A DNA stretch of 64,000 nt from Croceibacterium_B sp035470785 (GTDB taxonomy: Bacteria; Pseudomonadota; Alphaproteobacteria; Sphingomonadales; Sphingomonadaceae), in NCBI GenBank assembly GCA_035470785.1, contig DATIQN010000009.1, positions 1-64,000 on the forward strand, read 5' to 3'. Both the position numbers and the translations under genes were made by a program. Below the pieces are notes generated by a model. That model saw nothing but the letters and a program-made list of their open reading frames with translations. It had not been told where the DNA came from and did not search any database. Below, in pieces: positions 34,255 through 42,283 of this stretch. Numbering within the stretch: the stretch's first letter is position 1; each line of letters opens with the position of its first letter.

Positions 34255-35021
34255 TTCTTCGCCCCGGTCTTCACTCCCAGGTATTCTGTCGCGAGCGTGG
34301 GATCGCACTCGTACGGGTTGAGGTACTGCCCCGGCTGCTTGTCCCATACGATGTAGCGCGCGCCGTTGTTCTCGATCATCGCCGGGTCGCTGAACCACTG
34401 AGAGGCTTCGAGGCGCTTGCCGTCCGCGCTCAGGCGATAGCGCTCGATGAGGTGGACATCGTCCGAATGTTCGAGGCCGTTGTTCGTGATCGTCGAGGCT
34501 TCGAGATGGTCTGTGTCGACCACCAGCGTCTTTCCTTCCCAGTGACCGATCGAATCGCCCACCTTGGTGTGCGGGGCATCGGCCGGAAGGTGCCCGCGCC
34601 CGTCGGTGTGGATCAGTCGCACCTGGTCGAAATATTCGTAGCGGATCACGACCAGCCCGGGCGCCTGCTCGATGGTCATCGGGAACGGCCCTTGCTCGGC
34701 ATAGATCACCGATTGCGGCATGCACACGCGCGCCAGCGTCATCTCGTCCTCGGGCTTCCAGGCGTCGGCCTTGGCCTTGGCTTTAGCCGTCGGGATCAGC
34801 CCACCGTATTCGCCGCGCGGGAACTCGGCCACGCCGGTGTCGGCGAGGATGACGGTGTTCGGCGGCAACTTGGCCTTGAGGTCGGCCGGCATTTCCCCCT
34901 GCTTGAAAGATGCGCCCCAGTAGCCGGTGAGGTCGGGATGCGCCGGATCGCCGGACTTCGCCGGCGCGGGCGTGCAGGCGAGCGCCGTCGCCGCGGCCAG
35001 CAGGGCATAAACGGGGCGCAT
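34251..35021 (-). CDS. Exported protein of unknown function
   Basis: 256 aa. Signal or lipoprotein-type N terminus (MRPVYALLAAATALACTPAPA, possible lipobox LACT). The mature part starts HPDLTGYWGASFKQGEMPADL and contains PMTIEQAPGLVVIRYEYFDQVRLIH and GHWEGKTLVVDTDHL, a pattern seen in a widespread family of alphaproteobacterial secreted proteins. Function unknown. The DUF6152 gene ends 2 nt before this start, so the two form an operon. Confidence 0.75.
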   Translation of the reverse strand: MRPVYALLAAATALACTPAPAKSGDPAHPDLTGYWGASFKQGEMPADLKAKLPPNTVILADTGVAEFPRGEYGGLIPTAKAKAKADAWKPEDEMTLARVCMPQSVIYAEQGPFPMTIEQAPGLVVIRYEYFDQVRLIHTDGRGHLPADAPHTKVGDSIGHWEGKTLVVDTDHLEASTITNNGLEHSDDVHLIERYRLSADGKRLEASQWFSDPAMIENNGARYIVWDKQPGQYLNPYECDPTLATEYLGVKTGAKN

Positions 35022-35023
35022 CG

Positions 35024-35422
35024 TCAGCTCTGGTCCTTCTGGCCGAACGCCGCAGCGCCAATCGGCTTGCCCTCCGCGTCCTTGGCGTCGCGCAGGCGAA
35101 TGTAGTTGCGCCCGTCGCGCGCGGGCCAGCCGTCGATCGTCACCACCTGGCCCGGCTTGATGCTGTCGCGCGTCCAGCCGCGATGGACGAGAACCACTGG
35201 CGCATTGGTTTCGGCGCGCCATTCCTCGTCCGTTCCGTCAGGCTTCTTGACGTTGAGCACGACCATCCCGTGCGGGTTGGTGAAGCGGAAGGCGGTCACC
35301 GTCCCGGTGACCGTGACGCTCTTGTTCGGGTCGAAGAACGCGGCAAACGAATGGTGTGCTTGCGCCGTTGCAGGCAGGGCCGCGAGCGTTGCGGCGAGCG
35401 CAAGCAAGAGTTTGGATGGCAT
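35024..35422 (-). CDS. DUF6152 family exported protein
   Basis: 132 aa. Signal peptide (MPSKLLLALAATLAALPATAQA), then the mature start HHSFAAFFDPNKSVTVTGTVT, which marks DUF6152. The rest is an OB-like beta domain (FRFTNPHGMVVLNVK, GQVVTIDGWPARDG, YIRLRD). Function unknown; paired with the next exported protein. Confidence 0.82.
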   Translation of the reverse strand: MPSKLLLALAATLAALPATAQAHHSFAAFFDPNKSVTVTGTVTAFRFTNPHGMVVLNVKKPDGTDEEWRAETNAPVVLVHRGWTRDSIKPGQVVTIDGWPARDGRNYIRLRDAKDAEGKPIGAAAFGQKDQS

Positions 35423-35584
35423 CGAAACCGACTCTCCCGGGACGCATTGTATCGCGCGTTACGGTCACGATACCGCTGCCCGGTGGCGATGCCAAGAAGC
35501 TCGCGCCAAAGCCGCGGCGTTCAGCCTCGACAGGGCGCGGATGAATGCTTAGGGCGGCGCACACAGGCAGACGGGGCGCCCGGA

Positions 35585-36250
35585 ATGAAGCTGATCATCG
35601 GCAACAAGAACTATTCGAGCTGGTCGCTGCGCGGCTGGCTGGCGGCCAAGCAGTCGGGCCTGCCGTTCGAAGAACTGACCGTCCATATCGACGGCGACGA
35701 CTGGCAGGCGATGAAGCGCGCGGAAGGCGAATTCCAGCCCTCGGCCGGCAAGGTGCCGGTGCTGTGGGACGGCGACGTGGTCGTGTGGGACAGCTTGGCG
35801 ATTCTCGAATACCTCGCCGACAAGGTCGGTCGCGACCGTTTCTGGCCGAAGGACGATGCCGCGCGCGGTATGGCCCGCGCGATGGTCGCCGAGATGCACT
35901 CGAGCTACCTCGCGTTGCGCCGCCAGTGCCCGGTCAACGTGCGCAAGCGCATCGGCGGGATCGAGCTGACCGAGGAAACCCGCGGCGACATCGTGCGCAT
36001 CCTCGGCCTGTGGGCCGAAGCCCGCGCGCGCTTCGGCAAGGGCGGACCGTTCCTGTTCGGCACCTTCAGCGCCGCCGACATCTTCTACGCGCCGGTCGTC
36101 AGCCGCTTCGTCACCTACGGCATCGGCGTGCCCGGCTTCGCGCAGGCCTACATGCAGGCGGTGTGGGAGCACGACTGGCTGCAGGCCTGGGTCCACGCCG
36201 CCGAGGCGGAAGAGTGGACGATCGAGCAGTTCGAGACCGAAACGGTCTAA
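35585..36250 (+). CDS. Glutathione S-transferase family protein
   Basis: 221 aa. Thioredoxin-like domain with IIGNKNYSSWSLRGWLAAKQSG (Ser in the position of the catalytic residue), GKVPVLWDG (cis-Pro) and VWDSLAILEYLAD (glutathione-binding Asp-Ser). The helical C-terminal domain is complete (FSAADIFYAPVVSRFVTYG). The substrate is unknown. ATG at 35585 is the family start. Confidence 0.9.
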   Translation: MKLIIGNKNYSSWSLRGWLAAKQSGLPFEELTVHIDGDDWQAMKRAEGEFQPSAGKVPVLWDGDVVVWDSLAILEYLADKVGRDRFWPKDDAARGMARAMVAEMHSSYLALRRQCPVNVRKRIGGIELTEETRGDIVRILGLWAEARARFGKGGPFLFGTFSAADIFYAPVVSRFVTYGIGVPGFAQAYMQAVWEHDWLQAWVHAAEAEEWTIEQFETETV

Positions 36251-36258
36251 TTCCAACG

Positions 36259-36329
36259 CCGTTCGTGGTGAGCCTGTCGAACCACGATGGGCATGCCATC
36301 TCGTCCTTCGACAAGCTCAGGACGAACGG
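36259..36329. repeat. Imperfect inverted repeat of the sphingomonad REP type
   Basis: Two 28-base arms (36259-36286 and 36302-36329 in opposite orientation), both reading CCGTTCGT then TGAGC and TGTCGAA, separated by 15 nt. They fill the gap between the GST and cupin genes, which converge. Similar sequences recur between convergent genes in sphingomonads and probably form a hairpin at transcript ends. Confidence 0.7.
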
Positions 36330-36334
36330 ACACC

Positions 36335-36796
36335 TCAGTCCCTGGGCGGGTAGGGCCTGCCGTCCTTGTGCAGGTAGTCGTCGCCGGCGAACTTGAGGTC
36401 GATGTCGGGATATTCGCCGGTGTCGTTCGCCTCGTCGCCCGCGCTGACGGCGATCATGACGCAGTCGGCCTGGCCGCGGTTCTGCAGATGGTGACCGTCC
36501 TTCGCTCCTTTCGGCCAGGCGGCGACATCGCCCGCGCGCAGCACCGTTTCGCCGCCGTCCTCGACCAGCACCGCCTCACCCGAGAGGATCACGACAAGCT
36601 CGTCCTCCTCGGCATGCCAGTGCCGCTGCGACGACCATGCGCCGGGCTTGAGCACGACATGCGCCGCGCCGAGGTCGGTCAGACCCGCCGCGGGCCGCAA
36701 GCGGCGGACCCAGCGGCCGGCGACGTCCTTGTCGTAGGGTGTAGGATAGCCGGTACGGTTGGATTGCGGGATCGCCTCGAGATCGAGCTTGGGCAT
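36335..36796 (-). CDS. Cupin domain protein
   Basis: 153 aa, single cupin barrel. Motif 1: WSSQRHWHAEEDELVVILSGEAVLVEDGG (metal His, His, Glu). Motif 2: AGDVAAWPKGAKDGHHLQN. The C terminus (DIDLKFAGDDYLHKDGRPY) resembles a group annotated as cupins of unknown substrate. Start at 36796 (MPKLDLEAIPQ). Divergent from dapE. Confidence 0.87.
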   Translation of the reverse strand: MPKLDLEAIPQSNRTGYPTPYDKDVAGRWVRRLRPAAGLTDLGAAHVVLKPGAWSSQRHWHAEEDELVVILSGEAVLVEDGGETVLRAGDVAAWPKGAKDGHHLQNRGQADCVMIAVSAGDEANDTGEYPDIDLKFAGDDYLHKDGRPYPPRD

Positions 36797-36847
36797 GGCT
36801 GAATGCTCCGGCTGGAAAGCTGTGTCGCGCTCGTCTAACCCGCCTGC

Positions 36848-37993
36848 ATGAACGAGGCCAGAGACCCCGTCGCGCTCGCCGAGGCGCTGATCGCCTGCGA
36901 GAGCGTGACGCCGGCGCGTGGGCCCGTGTTTGACGCGCTCGAGGCGATGCTGACGCCGCTCGGTTTCGAAGTGCATCGTTTCATCGCAGGCGAGGGCGCG
37001 GACTCGGTCGAGAACTGCTTCGCGATCCGCCGCGGGCCTGCCGGTTCGAGGCATTTCGGCTTTGCCGGCCATCTCGACGTCGTTCCGGCGGGCGAGGGCT
37101 GGACCAGCCACCCGTTCGCGCCCGAACGGCGCGAGGCGCCGGGCGGCGAGCTGCTGTACGGGCGCGGCGCGGTCGACATGAAGAGCTCGATCGCGGCCAT
37201 GGTCGCGGCGGCGGCGGAGATCTCGACCGAGGCCGGTACGCTGAGCTTCATCATCACCGGAGACGAGGAAGGCCCGGCGATCCACGGCACTCGCGCGCTG
37301 ATCGTGCTGATCCGCGAGCGCGGCGAGGTGCCCGACCTGATCCTCGTCGGCGAGCCGACTTGCGTCGCCAGGCTCGGCGACATGGTCAAGATCGGCCGCC
37401 GCGGGTCGATCAACGTCTGGCTGACCGTCGAAGGGCGCGAAGGCCACGTCGCCTATCCGCACCGGGCCGACAACCCGATCCCCAAGCTGGTCGCAATGCT
37501 CGCCGAGCTCGACGCGCTGGTGCTCGACGAGGGCACCGACTGGTTCCAGCCGTCGAACCTCGAGATCACCGAGCTGCAGGTCGGAAATCCGGCGCATAAC
37601 GTTATTCCGCCCAAGGCGGTCGCGCGCATTTCGATCCGCTTCAACGACCTGCACACCGGGGCAGAACTGGCGCACAAAGTCAGCGATATCGCTTCGAAGC
37701 ACGGGGGCACCGCGGAGCCGATCATTTCGGGCGAGCCGTTCCTCACGGCTCCGGGCGATTTCTCACAACTTCTCGCCGAGGCGATCACGGCCGAGACCGG
37801 ACTCGACCCCGAGCTCTCCACCAGCGGCGGCACTTCGGACGCGCGGTTCCTGAAGGACCTCGCCCCGGTGATCGACTTCGGGCCGGTCAACGCGACGATG
37901 CACAAGCGCGACGAGGCGATCGCCGTCGAGGACCTGCGCGCGCTGACGCGCATCTATCGCCGCATGGCTGTCGCTGCGCTGGAAGGGCAATAG
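36848..37993 (+). CDS. dapE: Succinyl-diaminopimelate desuccinylase
   Basis: 381 aa M20 metallopeptidase. GHLDVVPAGEGW (zinc His and Asp), YGRGAVDMKSS (bridging Asp), ITGDEEGPAIHGT (catalytic Glu and zinc Glu) and STSGGTSDARF near the end. It releases succinate from N-succinyl-L,L-diaminopimelate in lysine and peptidoglycan synthesis. dapB of the same pathway lies 1.95 kb away. The symporter follows after 1 nt. Confidence 0.94.
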   Translation: MNEARDPVALAEALIACESVTPARGPVFDALEAMLTPLGFEVHRFIAGEGADSVENCFAIRRGPAGSRHFGFAGHLDVVPAGEGWTSHPFAPERREAPGGELLYGRGAVDMKSSIAAMVAAAAEISTEAGTLSFIITGDEEGPAIHGTRALIVLIRERGEVPDLILVGEPTCVARLGDMVKIGRRGSINVWLTVEGREGHVAYPHRADNPIPKLVAMLAELDALVLDEGTDWFQPSNLEITELQVGNPAHNVIPPKAVARISIRFNDLHTGAELAHKVSDIASKHGGTAEPIISGEPFLTAPGDFSQLLAEAITAETGLDPELSTSGGTSDARFLKDLAPVIDFGPVNATMHKRDEAIAVEDLRALTRIYRRMAVAALEGQ

Positions 37994-37994
37994 C

Positions 37995-39296
37995 ATGGGC
38001 CGGCGGCTGACCTTGTTCATCATGGTCGGGTTCGTTCTCGGCATCGTCGCCGGGTTCGCGCTCAACCACGGCTTCGCCGCCGGCGACCCCGCGCTGGCCC
38101 TATGGGCCGACTACCTCAAGCTGCTGCCCGACATGTTCCTGCGGCTGATCAAGATGATCATCGCCCCACTGGTGTTCGGCACGATCGTCAGCGGCATCGC
38201 CAGCCTCGGCGACGCGCGCGAGCTCGGCCGGATCGGCGGGCGCGCGCTCGCTTGGTTCGTCGGCGCGAGCCTAATGTCGCTCACGCTCGGGCTGATCCTC
38301 GTCAACCTGTTCCATCCCGGCGTCGGCCTGGCGCTCACCGCCGCCACCCCGGTCGGCGAGCTGGCGACGAGCGAGTTTACTCTGCGCCATTTCGTGCTCG
38401 AAATCTTCCCGACCAGTGCGCTCGACGCGATGGCGCAGAACAATATCCTGCAGATACTGGTGTTCTCGGTCTTCGTCGGCGTGGCGCTTTCGGCGCTGCG
38501 CGAGCGCGGCGAAGTCCTCGTGCGCGCCGCCGAGGCGCTCGCCGACCTGATGCTGCAAGTGACCGACTACGTGATGCGCTTCGCGCCGTTCGCGGTGTTC
38601 GGGGCGATGGCCTCGGTCGTCGCGACCAAGGGGCTGGGGATCATCGCCACCTACGGCGTCCTGGTCAGCGAGTTCTACTTCGCGCTGATCCTGTTGTGGG
38701 TGCTGCTGCTGTCGATCGGCGCGCTGTTCCTGCGCCGGCGGATCTTCGCGCTGATCCGCTACATCCGCGCGCCGCTGATCCTTGCCTTCTCGACCGCCAG
38801 CTCGGAAGCCGCGCTGCCCAAGCTGTTCGAGCAACTGGACCGCTTCGGCGTGCCGCGGCGCATCTCGGGCTTCGTGCTGCCGCTCGGCTACAGCTTCAAC
38901 CTCGACGGCTCGATGATCTACATGAGCTTCGCGGCGATCTTCATCTCGCAGGCCTACGGCATCCCGCTGACGACCGAGCAGCAAGTGGTCATGCTGCTGA
39001 CGCTGATGGTCACTTCGAAGGGCATCGCCGGCGTGCCGCGCGCGAGCCTGGTGGTCATCGCCGCGACGCTGACGCAGTTCCACCTCCCGGTCGAAGGCAT
39101 CGCGCTCCTGCTCGGCATCGACCAGTTCCTCGACATGGGCCGTTCGGCGACCAACGTCGTCGGCAATGCGGTGGCGACGTCGGTCATCACCCAGTGGGAA
39201 GGGATGCTCGAGAAGCCGGAACCGGTCGAGCTCGAGCCGCTTCACGCACCGAGCCGCACGCCCGAGCACGGGCGCCAGGGGCTCGACCTCGACTAG
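37995..39296 (+). CDS. Dicarboxylate/amino acid:cation symporter (DAACS family)
   Basis: 433 aa, eight or so membrane helices with two re-entrant loops. The family signature AFSTASSEAALPKLFEQ (serine-rich hairpin), GYSFNLDGSMIYMS and the final FLDMGRSATNVVGNAVAT are present. It takes up C4-dicarboxylates, glutamate or aspartate with H+ or Na+. Substrate cannot be fixed from sequence. It follows dapE by 1 nt and converges with nth by a 4-nt overlap. Confidence 0.9.
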   Translation: MGRRLTLFIMVGFVLGIVAGFALNHGFAAGDPALALWADYLKLLPDMFLRLIKMIIAPLVFGTIVSGIASLGDARELGRIGGRALAWFVGASLMSLTLGLILVNLFHPGVGLALTAATPVGELATSEFTLRHFVLEIFPTSALDAMAQNNILQILVFSVFVGVALSALRERGEVLVRAAEALADLMLQVTDYVMRFAPFAVFGAMASVVATKGLGIIATYGVLVSEFYFALILLWVLLLSIGALFLRRRIFALIRYIRAPLILAFSTASSEAALPKLFEQLDRFGVPRRISGFVLPLGYSFNLDGSMIYMSFAAIFISQAYGIPLTTEQQVVMLLTLMVTSKGIAGVPRASLVVIAATLTQFHLPVEGIALLLGIDQFLDMGRSATNVVGNAVATSVITQWEGMLEKPEPVELEPLHAPSRTPEHGRQGLDLD

Positions 39297-39949
39297 GACG
39301 CCTTGCGCTTGGGCGGCGCGAGCACTTTCGGTTTGAACGCACACAGCTCGACCACCGGACACCGCCAGCACTCGGGCGTGCGCGCCTTGCAGGTGTAGCG
39401 GCCGTGAAGGATTAGCCAGTGGTGTGCGCCGCGGCGAAATGGCTGCGGCACGCGCTTTTCGAGCAGGGCTTCGACCTGCTCGGGCGTCTTGCCCCGCGCG
39501 AGATCTGTTCGGTTGCACACGCGGAACACATGAGTATCGACGGGAAAAGCCTCGGCGCTAAACGCGCAGTTGAGCACGACATTCGCGGTCTTGCGACCCA
39601 CCCCGGGCAGCGCCGTCAGCGCGTCGCGATCGCCGGGCACCTGACCGCCATATTCGGCGACCAGCTTCTCGGACAAGGCGATGACGTTCTTGGCCTTGGT
39701 GTTGAACAGCCCGATCGTCTTGATGTGATCCTTGAGCCCGGCTTCGCCCAGCTCGACCATCTGCGCGGGCGTCTTCACCTCGGCGAACAGCTTGCGCGTG
39801 GCCTTGTTCACCCCGACGTCGGTCGACTGCGCCGACAGCACCACGGCGACCAGCAGCTGGTAGACGTTTTCGAACTCGAGCTCGGTCTGCGGGTCGGGGT
39901 TGTCTTCGGCAAGGCGGCGGAAGAACTCGAAAATCTCGTCCCGGGTCAA
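39293..39949 (-). CDS. nth: Endonuclease III
   Basis: 218 aa. The helix-hairpin-helix LPGVGRKTANVV with catalytic Lys, then catalytic Asp in FPVDTHVFRV, and a C-terminal [4Fe-4S] cluster (C-X6-C-X2-C-X5-C: CKARTPECWRCPVVELC). It removes oxidised pyrimidines in base excision repair. It starts with TTG overlapping the dapB stop (TTGA), as no ATG exists near the family start. Confidence 0.94.
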   Translation of the reverse strand: MTRDEIFEFFRRLAEDNPDPQTELEFENVYQLLVAVVLSAQSTDVGVNKATRKLFAEVKTPAQMVELGEAGLKDHIKTIGLFNTKAKNVIALSEKLVAEYGGQVPGDRDALTALPGVGRKTANVVLNCAFSAEAFPVDTHVFRVCNRTDLARGKTPEQVEALLEKRVPQPFRRGAHHWLILHGRYTCKARTPECWRCPVVELCAFKPKVLAPPKRKAS

Positions 39950-40674
39950 AGATCGAGCACCTGCTGCATCGCATAGCGGCCAGGCTCCCGGCCGATCAGC
40001 CAGGCGGCGCCGCGCACCGCGCCGTGGGCGAAGATCATGCGGTCCTCGGCGTGGTGGGAGAAGGTGAGGCGCTCCTGCTCGCCCGCGAAGATTACCGTGT
40101 GGTCGCCGGCAACGGTGCCGCCGCGCAAGCTGGCAAAGCCGATCGCGCCGGGCTGGCGAGCCCCCGTTACGCCGTCGCGGCCACGTTCGGAATTTTCGGC
40201 AAGGTCGATCCCGCGGCCGTCCGCTGTCGCTTGCCCCAGCAGCAGCGCGGTGCCGCTCGGCGCGTCGACTTTCATCCGGTGGTGCATCTCGAGCACTTCG
40301 ATGTCCCACTCGGGCCCGAGCCTGCTCGCGGCCTCGCGCACCAGGTGCGCGAGCAGCGTGACGCCGAGCGAGGTATTGCCGGTCTGCAGCACCGGGATGG
40401 CTCGCGCGGCGCAATCGATGGCGACATGATTGGCCTCATCGAGCCCCGTCGTTCCGACGAGGATAGGCACGCCCGCGCCGATCGCCGCGTGAAGGTTGGC
40501 GTCGAGCGCGAACGGGGCGGAAAAATCGAGCAGGACTTCGCTCGCGTCGGCCAGCGAGGCGACGTCGCCGCCCTTGTCGACCCCGCCGGCGACTTCGTGG
40601 CCTGCCGCCTCGATGGCGCGCACCAGCGCGTGGCCCATGCGCCCTTCGCTGCCGATGATGCCTATCCGTGCCAT
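39946..40674 (-). CDS. dapB: 4-hydroxy-tetrahydrodipicolinate reductase
   Basis: 242 aa. NAD(P)-binding GSEGRMGHAL at the N terminus, the catalytic and substrate segment EMHHRMKVDAPSGTAL, and the C-terminal GREPGRYAMQQVLDL. It performs the second committed step of lysine/diaminopimelate synthesis. Coupled to nth by the TTGA overlap. Divergent from the sirtuin gene with 26 nt between. Confidence 0.95.
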   Translation of the reverse strand: MARIGIIGSEGRMGHALVRAIEAAGHEVAGGVDKGGDVASLADASEVLLDFSAPFALDANLHAAIGAGVPILVGTTGLDEANHVAIDCAARAIPVLQTGNTSLGVTLLAHLVREAASRLGPEWDIEVLEMHHRMKVDAPSGTALLLGQATADGRGIDLAENSERGRDGVTGARQPGAIGFASLRGGTVAGDHTVIFAGEQERLTFSHHAEDRMIFAHGAVRGAAWLIGREPGRYAMQQVLDL

Positions 40675-40700
40675 TGCGCCTCCCGCTTGACCCGTGCTTC

Positions 40701-41423
40701 ATGCGGCACATGGCCGCCTTCCGCAACATCGTCGTCCTCACCGGCGCGGGGATCAGCGCCGAATCGGGCCTGCGCACGTTCCGCGCGGCCGACGGGCTAT
40801 GGGAGGATCACCGCGTTGAGGACGTTGCCACGCCCGAGGCGTTCCGGCGCGACCGTGACCTGGTCCAGCGTTTCTACGACGAGCGGCGGGCGAACATCAT
40901 GGCGGCGCAACCCAACGCCGCGCATGAAGCGCTCGCGCGGCTCGACCGCGAGTGGCCAAGGGACGAAAGCGCCAGTCTCCTGATCGTCACCCAGAACATC
41001 GACGACCTGCACGAGCGCGCCGGAGCTGCCCGCGTGCTGCACATGCACGGCGAGGGGCTGTCGGTTTGGTGCACCGCCTGCGACGCGCGCCATCGCTGGA
41101 CCGGAACCTTGCGCGACGAACCTCCGTGCCCGGCCTGCGGCGAGCGGGCGCTGCGTCCCGACATCGTCTGGTTCGGCGAGATGCCCTACCGGATGGACCA
41201 GATCTTCGCCCCGCTCGCCCGCGCCGACCTGTTCGTGTCGATCGGCACTTCGGGCGCGGTCTATCCGGCAGCAGGATTCGTCCAGAAAGCGAAGACCCAT
41301 CGCGCCCGCGCGCTCGAGCTCAACCTAGAGCGCAGCCAGGGCTCGCACTGGTTCGACGAAACGCGGCTGGGCCCGGCAAGCGAACTGGTGCCGGAGTGGG
41401 TCGACGAGGTCCTAGCCGGCTGA
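40701..41423 (+). CDS. cobB: NAD-dependent protein deacylase (sirtuin)
   Basis: 240 aa. NAD-binding VLTGAGISAESGLRTFR, TQNIDDLHERAG, catalytic His in LHMHGEG, and the zinc module with CTACDARHRW and CPACG. It is a short class III type (CobB-like) that removes acetyl or succinyl groups from lysines. The ATG at 40701 or 40710 could be the start; neither has a clear ribosome site. The 3' end overlaps moeB by 12 nt. Confidence 0.93.
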   Translation: MRHMAAFRNIVVLTGAGISAESGLRTFRAADGLWEDHRVEDVATPEAFRRDRDLVQRFYDERRANIMAAQPNAAHEALARLDREWPRDESASLLIVTQNIDDLHERAGAARVLHMHGEGLSVWCTACDARHRWTGTLRDEPPCPACGERALRPDIVWFGEMPYRMDQIFAPLARADLFVSIGTSGAVYPAAGFVQKAKTHRARALELNLERSQGSHWFDETRLGPASELVPEWVDEVLAG

Positions 41424-42185
41424 CGCGCATGCCTTGCAGCCGGGGTCCTTGGCGATGGTCATTGTTCGCATCCCCGGCGCCAGCCCGTCGAGGACATGCA
41501 GCTTGCCCCATTGCGGATCGCCGAGACCGCCCGCCGGGGCGAGCAGGACGCGGATAGCCTGAAGCGCCGCGAAGGTGCCGGTCCAGCCGGCCATCGCCCC
41601 GAGCACACCGTCTTCGGCGCAGGTGTCGCAGTCGTCCGCATCGAACGCGTCGCCGACGAAGCAGCGGTAGCACGGCTGGCCGGGCAAGTGCCCGGCGAAC
41701 GCGCCGACCTGGCCCTGGAAACGACCGACCGCGGCGCTCAGCAGCGGCACGCGAGCAGCGACACAGGCGTCGGATACCGCCAGGCGGGTGGCGAAGTTGT
41801 CACAGCCGTCGAGCACCATGTCGGCCCCTGCGATAATTTCGGCGGCGTTGTCGGCCCCGATTCTCGTCGTGAAGGGGCGAGCGTCTAGCATCTCGTCGAA
41901 CCCATTGACCCACACCGCGGCCAGCTCGGCCTTGGCGCGACCTATGCCGGTCTCATCGAAGATCGTCTGCCGCTGGAGGTTGGTCCGATTGACGTTGTCG
42001 TCGTCGACCAGCGCCAGCCGGCCGATTCCCGCGCCGGCGAGGTATTGCAGCGCCGGCGAACCGATCCCGCCCAGGCCGATCAGCACGACCTTCGCCTGCG
42101 CCAGCGCGGCCTGCCCCGCGCCGCCGATTTCGGGCAGCACGATGTGACGGGCGAAACGGTCGAGACGGTCGCGAGAAAGGGCCAT
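41412..42185 (-). CDS. moeB: MoeB/ThiF/HesA family adenylyltransferase
   Basis: 257 aa from 42185, which has GGGGAG 3-5 nt upstream; an earlier ATG (42215) lacks one. The ATP-binding LIGLGGIGSPALQYLAGAGIGRL, LVDDDNVNRTNLQRQ and GCDNFATR are intact. Zinc Cys pairs are CYRCFVG and CKAC. E1-like enzymes of this type adenylate MoaD or ThiS for molybdopterin or thiamine sulfur transfer. No moaD or thiS neighbour is seen, so MoeB versus ThiF is not settled. Confidence 0.88.
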   Translation of the reverse strand: MALSRDRLDRFARHIVLPEIGGAGQAALAQAKVVLIGLGGIGSPALQYLAGAGIGRLALVDDDNVNRTNLQRQTIFDETGIGRAKAELAAVWVNGFDEMLDARPFTTRIGADNAAEIIAGADMVLDGCDNFATRLAVSDACVAARVPLLSAAVGRFQGQVGAFAGHLPGQPCYRCFVGDAFDADDCDTCAEDGVLGAMAGWTGTFAALQAIRVLLAPAGGLGDPQWGKLHVLDGLAPGMRTMTIAKDPGCKACASAG

Positions 42186-42220
42186 GCGCTCCCCTAGAGC
42201 GCGCGCACGGCCCATGTCGA

Positions 42221-42239
42221 CAACCCTGTTGAAGGGTTG
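42221..42239. terminator. 7-bp hairpin downstream of dnaA
   Basis: CAACCCT-GTTGA-AGGGTTG in the 98-nt gap between the dnaA stop and the moeB start. No T-run, so termination is doubtful. Confidence 0.35.
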
Positions 42240-42283
42240 CCGACAGGCCGTCCAAAAGTTGTGAACGCGCGGAGGAGAGCGCC

